Positions 59,470 through 64,000 of a DNA stretch of 64,000 nt are shown here, piece by piece; the stretch's first letter is position 1; the number at the start of each line of letters is the position of its first letter. The DNA is from Drosophila persimilis (taxonomy: Eukaryota; Arthropoda; Insecta; Diptera; Drosophilidae). The translations under genes and the position numbers were made by a program. Below the pieces are notes generated by a model. The model was not told where the DNA came from. It worked only from the letters and a program-made list of their open reading frames with translations, and did not search any database. The DNA lies in assembly GCF_003286085.1 (NCBI RefSeq), contig NW_020825288.1, positions 8,804,001 through 8,868,000 of the forward strand, in the 5' to 3' direction.

Positions 59470-62400
59470 CGATGCCATGTGCAAAGGATGTGTGGGTTTT
59501 ATAGAGGCTCAGAGTCTATTTGCTTACCTTACTTTTCGTTGGAGCTAGTCAAATAGTCATAAGCATACCTCTAAAGTCTACCGACTGGCTGAGTACCATA
59601 CTTCACTGGATAGCATTAAGCAGATATGGTTTTCTAAATTGTAAGCAAAATTTTCCAATTAGCTCGTAATTTTTTTAAGCTTTTCAATCCGTAATCAAAA
59701 AATAGACAATCGAACGCCACTTGGAATCGTAACCGCAATATACAAAAATATTACAAAATTTGTAGGAGCGAATTCTAGGTAATTATTTTTGTATTTTATG
59801 GAATTTTATGTTAAGATACTATACGTTTGTTTATTGTCAGAATTGTAAAAGCATCCAAATTTGCATTCACTTTAGGTGTTTGCTCTTTCTTAATTCTTTT
59901 CTTTTTAAGAAGAAGAAACATCAACAAACTTTCCCAGGGGTATTCCGCAAGTCGATCCCCAGGCCCTTATCAGTCCTACCTACATACTCCATATACTCTT
60001 CGTAAGTATGTGTTTTATTTTGTTTGGCTTCTGCGCAGCTGTTTGGTTGTTACTTTTCCCTCCTCTTTCGTTGCTTGATTTTATAGCAGATGCGGCAGGG
60101 GAGGAGCAGGTAGGAGGGGGAGGCGAAGTACTGATAAGCCGGCAGGCAAAAGCTGACATGTAGAGGGCGCCAGTATTAGTGATCGCACATGAAGTACATA
60201 CATTATACGACAAGTGTTCCCGCGGCAACGTCGATGCTCGATGTCCGCATGAAATGCTGTCAGAAATTCGAAAATGTTTCGTTTTTTGTACAAATCCTTC
60301 GACTGCGCTTTAACCACTTTGACCACGACTGGAGTTGGTCAAGTGGTGGTGGTGCAGCTTGGTGGTGCGAGGGAGGGAAGGGCCTGGCAATAAGTGCTCC
60401 ACAATGGCAGAGTGCGGGCAAATATATTTTTAATTGCCAGTTAGGCTGGCAAACAGAAATGACGGCCCACAAGCGCAAGAGTCCGAATGAAAAGGCAAAA
60501 CGAAAAGACTACAGCGGCCTGACAAGCAATTTTCACTGCAAATGGCTAACGAATTGGTAGCGAAGAGAGGGAAGGAGAGGCGGGGGATGGGCAAACTAGT
60601 GCCAAACAATAGGAGATGACAGCATAAATAAACAAGCTGCGAGATACAAATTACGGCTCACAGCATTTAGCCAGGCACTTAATTCAATGAAACCCAAACC
60701 ACGCGCACAATCTCACTCCCAGCAGCCAGAGATACAGACACCGATATACGAGATAGATGCGTCTGGGCCTCGGTAAAAGTAATCGATTTGCCAGTTGCCT
60801 TTGTCGTCAGACCTTTGAGGTGGCTGACAGCTGTGCCAACCGTGGCGACAACTCCCTTAACCCTTCCTGGGGCACTCACACTGCCATTTGGACCGCCTGT
60901 CAGTGACACTCGAAGCGTATAGCTCTTTTGTCCGCTAACCATCTTATTATTTCCCCTGCTTGCACTCCACTTTTGCTTGGTAATAAGTGTGGTACGCATG
61001 CACGTCTATGCCTCTATATATAGGCCTTTGATTGCTGGTCGTTTCAATAGGCATTATAATTCAATGTCAACACTGGATTGACCGTTGTGGAAGACCATTA
61101 TTCCATAGTCAGTGATCTTCAATAGGGCTACCTTTGACGCTCAAGGGTATAGACATATGGGGCTGGACTGAGAAATGGACTAGAAATAAGTTTTATGGAT
61201 CCTCTTCCTTAAACGCGTCAGAAGTCTCCCTGAAACTCCTTTCTTGAAGTATGCGGCGCAATTAAGTTGTATTTTTACCTGCCACTTTGATGACTAATCC
61301 GCAGCACTTAATTCTGTGGCTATACTCGTATAAAGGAATAGAATAATTTGGGACCCATCCCCAAAATCCAATTTGCTTTGACCGCCGCATTAGCCTCATT
61401 AACATCACCATAGAGACCCGCCGGCCACCCACCTGAAGCACTCTTAGTGCCACCCAACCACCCAACCACCCGGAGAAATAAAAAAGTGCTCGACTTGCTC
61501 CAGTTTTAATTACTTCCCACAGGCCGTTGCCGATGATGGTGTTACTTACATAAAAACCAAGACGGGGATGGGACTGGGATGATGAGTGAGGAGTGATGAA
61601 GGGAAGCTCGATAATTGTGCTAAAATTGAATGACCTTGACGGGTGGGACACCCCTCGCGGCGGCTGGTGCGAAAACTGGTCAACTAACCTGGTGTTTGCC
61701 TCTAATTAACGAGATAATCGACGGTGCTGCTGCCTCCGATCGCGATTATCACTGTAATCATCATCGTTATGCTGCTCCGGGGCAAAACCATTTAGCCGAG
61801 CGATTTGTCAACGCATCTTTGGGGCACCTGGTCAAGAGTGGACGTGGATGGCAGATGAAGAGCACGGAGTCTGGCCAGTGAGGAGGCGGAGGCGGCGACA
61901 TTCATTCGCCATTTGTCATAATTTTACCCCCATGTAGGTTGAAGCGTTTAAGTAAATGTATAACACACATTTGTTGGATAAATTTAGCCTTTTTTTTTGC
62001 CATGATTTGCATCTTTCCGCTTTGCTCTTCCTTTCCGATAATTTGTGGTAAAAGTAAAAATACACTTTTGTTGGAGTCAAATGAAATCTAAAATGATTGT
62101 GCCAAAAGGTATTTCTAGGAATTACTTCAATCAGGTGGATGTGGTGGATGTAAAATTGATAAGTCTAAAGTTTATTTGTGGTTAGAAAGAGAAGGAAACT
62201 GCTTAAGGGTTTCATTTGAAACAGTATTCATTCATTGAGTCGTTATTGGTTCTGTGTGAGGTTTCTTACAGTCGGAGCTTCATCTCTCACTGTATCTCAG
62301 CCTTCTTTTGGGCAACAATTGACAGAGGCTTGTTTCTATTTTTATCATCATTTGACCTACGCATTCTGTGGACCCAATCGTCCATCTGTGGAATGCTCTT

Positions 62401-64000
62401 TTCGAATGCCATTGGCCAACTAATCGACTTGTGGGTTCACATCTCAATGACAAAGCCCCAAAGCTTCTGCGTTTTTGTTGCCGTTGCTGTGCGTGGCACT
62501 TGAGTGCAACAAGTGGCACGTCGTCGAGTGGAGCATCCCGAGCGAGCTCTGGCCCATCTATGCTGAGCTCCTCGATTGGAAATACCCCCGACTCGGCGGC
62601 AATGTCAATGGAGCAGCAAGCACCAGCGAAGGGCACGAGAAGTGAAGCCAATGCCAAGAGGCGAAGGGTAAGGCGATCGGTGCGAATCAATGGATGTCTG
62701 GCTGTGGCTACTGCACAGGTGACCTGATTTTCGGGTTTCATCACTATCTCTTTCCCTTTACTCTCTCACTCTCTACCACTCTCTCTTTCTCTCTCTGGAG
62801 ATGGACCCTTCTGCCGCTGACTGTTGCCGCTTCTTCACCGCGCGGCCAAGTGCACCAATTCCCAATCAATTCCAATCGATTCCGTCCGATGGCCGATGGC
62901 CGGGTGACGTAAAGCAACCTTGTTGCAATTATGTACGCCCCAGCTTCTTGTCCGTCGTGTTGTATGGACATGTACCTACATGTACTTACCATTTCTCTCC
63001 CGGACCCGATGCGGCGGCTGCAATTACTCGTACGTTTTCTGATTTGTGTGTGGACAGCAAGTGGACAAGTGTCTTCGGACTCGGTTTATTTGCTTTCCAT
63101 CTTTCGGTGTGCACCAAATCCAATTACGACCCAAGAGCGGTGCCACGCCGCATGCTACTCACTTGATTTGGGTGGCTGCTGTTTTGTTTTATCATTTATT
63201 GTTTCGACTTCTTTTTTTTCTTTCATGCCACATGCTTGGCTTCAATTATAAAATTGATTTTGATTTTGATTTTGTTACGTTTGTTTCGTAATTGTTGTCG
63301 TAGGTGTTGAAAGTGGATGGTAAATGGTGGATGGTTGAATGCCGACTGTCGACTGTCACCGGTTGACAGTTGGAGGAAATTATGTGCCTGGCCTTGAAAA
63401 GCCCTTCGGTTTTTGTTTTCTTTTTCTTGTTCAATTAATTGAATTTATGTTGAAGTATGTTAAGATTTAATTGGGAAATTCGGTAGGTAAGAATGAGGCA
63501 ATGAATGACAGTTGGCATCAGTCTTTGATTGAGGTTCCTTCCATGGGAATTGTATACCCTTTGTTAGGAGCATTTTGAAGGTTTTTAATGACAAACGTAC
63601 TTAACAGATTCCTGAAATTTATTCCAACTGAAGACACTAGTCTTTTGAACCTTCCTTTACCATGTGGTATTCATTTTACATAACCTTGTACAAGACCTCT
63701 TACAAAAGCTTGTATTATCCACCTTATGCCCCAACAAATCCTGGACCCACACAGAGGATTTAATTTCAGACCCATTTCCCTCATTGAGGGTACCTCTGAG
63801 GAGAGTTCCTGCATCAGGTCGTATTACCTAATCCTGAACCCAACTGGATTATCTGTTATCTTCGAATTCCATGGAATCACTTGACCTGGGCCACCACCAG
63901 GCTGGGTCCACAAGCTCAATGAACAAGTTCGATGTTGGTGCCACATGAATGAACTCCCGTCAATGGGGGCCTGTGACGAGTGCGTAATCATGGGTCACTT
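59470..64000. other. Intergenic or regulatory DNA, no supported gene
   Basis: About 4.5 kb without a gene I can support. A GC-rich stretch at 61640-61920 has a homeodomain-type CTAATTAACGAG and several GATAAT/GATTAT sites and looks enhancer-like. The segment 62470-62720 is open in frames on both strands (see finding). A TATATATA box on the minus strand at 61015-61022 precedes a short open frame but is too close to its ATG. The window ends inside non-coding sequence. Confidence 0.4.

Noticed and set aside
60679..60999. 106-codon minus-strand frame near a TATATATA box
   Set aside because: The ATG would lie upstream of the start site set by that TATA box; no recognisable domain.
1..64000. CRISPR arrays, bacterial operons, tRNA or rRNA genes
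   Set aside because: The window is animal nuclear DNA; no repeat-spacer arrays and no complete cloverleaf were seen by eye.

Overview
This window is nuclear DNA of a Drosophila. Support comes from 57-70 bp introns with GT..AG ends, CAG/CAA-rich coding repeats, core-promoter motifs of the Motif 1 and TCT classes, and a gene set recognisable as fly Muller element E (CycG, RpL6, rod, pygo, gammaCOP, a Gr97a-like receptor, CG5521). An obscura-group species is my best guess, but I cannot fix the species from sequence alone. Exon joins below were built by eye from frame, splice consensus and family knowledge. Some boundaries may be off by one base.

Layout. 1-8.6 kb: CycG (+), with a possible second C-terminus made from two distant downstream exons. 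8.7-9.7 kb: a degenerate interspersed repeat, then a 591-bp hAT-type MITE inserted in the RpL6 promoter. 9.7-16 kb: RpL6 (+), two tandem ACOT9-type acyl-CoA thioesterases (-) and a mitochondrial citrate-carrier gene (+). 16-23.1 kb: rod (-), 14 exons. 23.4-28.6 kb: pygo (+). 29.0-32.6 kb: gammaCOP (-). 32.8-34.2 kb: a gustatory receptor (-). 35.3-46.2 kb: a second copy of the interspersed repeat, then the Ral GTPase-activating protein alpha subunit (+), with an 18-nt microexon. 46.8-54.1 kb: a four-span membrane protein (+) with two alternative first exons. 54.6-57.7 kb: a class-1/2 aldehyde dehydrogenase (-). 58.4-59.5 kb: a small leucine-rich-repeat protein (-). 59.5-64 kb: no gene I can support; probably intergenic or regulatory DNA.

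The genes are mostly unrelated housekeeping or signalling genes: cell cycle and kinetochore (CycG, rod), translation (RpL6), lipid and citrate metabolism (thioesterases, carrier, ALDH), Wnt transcription (pygo), COPI traffic (gammaCOP), taste and Ral signalling. Several pairs are convergent with almost no spacing: RpL6/thioesterase, carrier/rod, and membrane protein/ALDH.

The best leads are the MITE that appears to have split the RpL6 promoter, the possible CycG C-terminal isoform whose splice donor overlaps the stop codon, the CG5521 microexon, the paired alternative first exons of the four-span protein, and the repeat family present at two gene-block boundaries.
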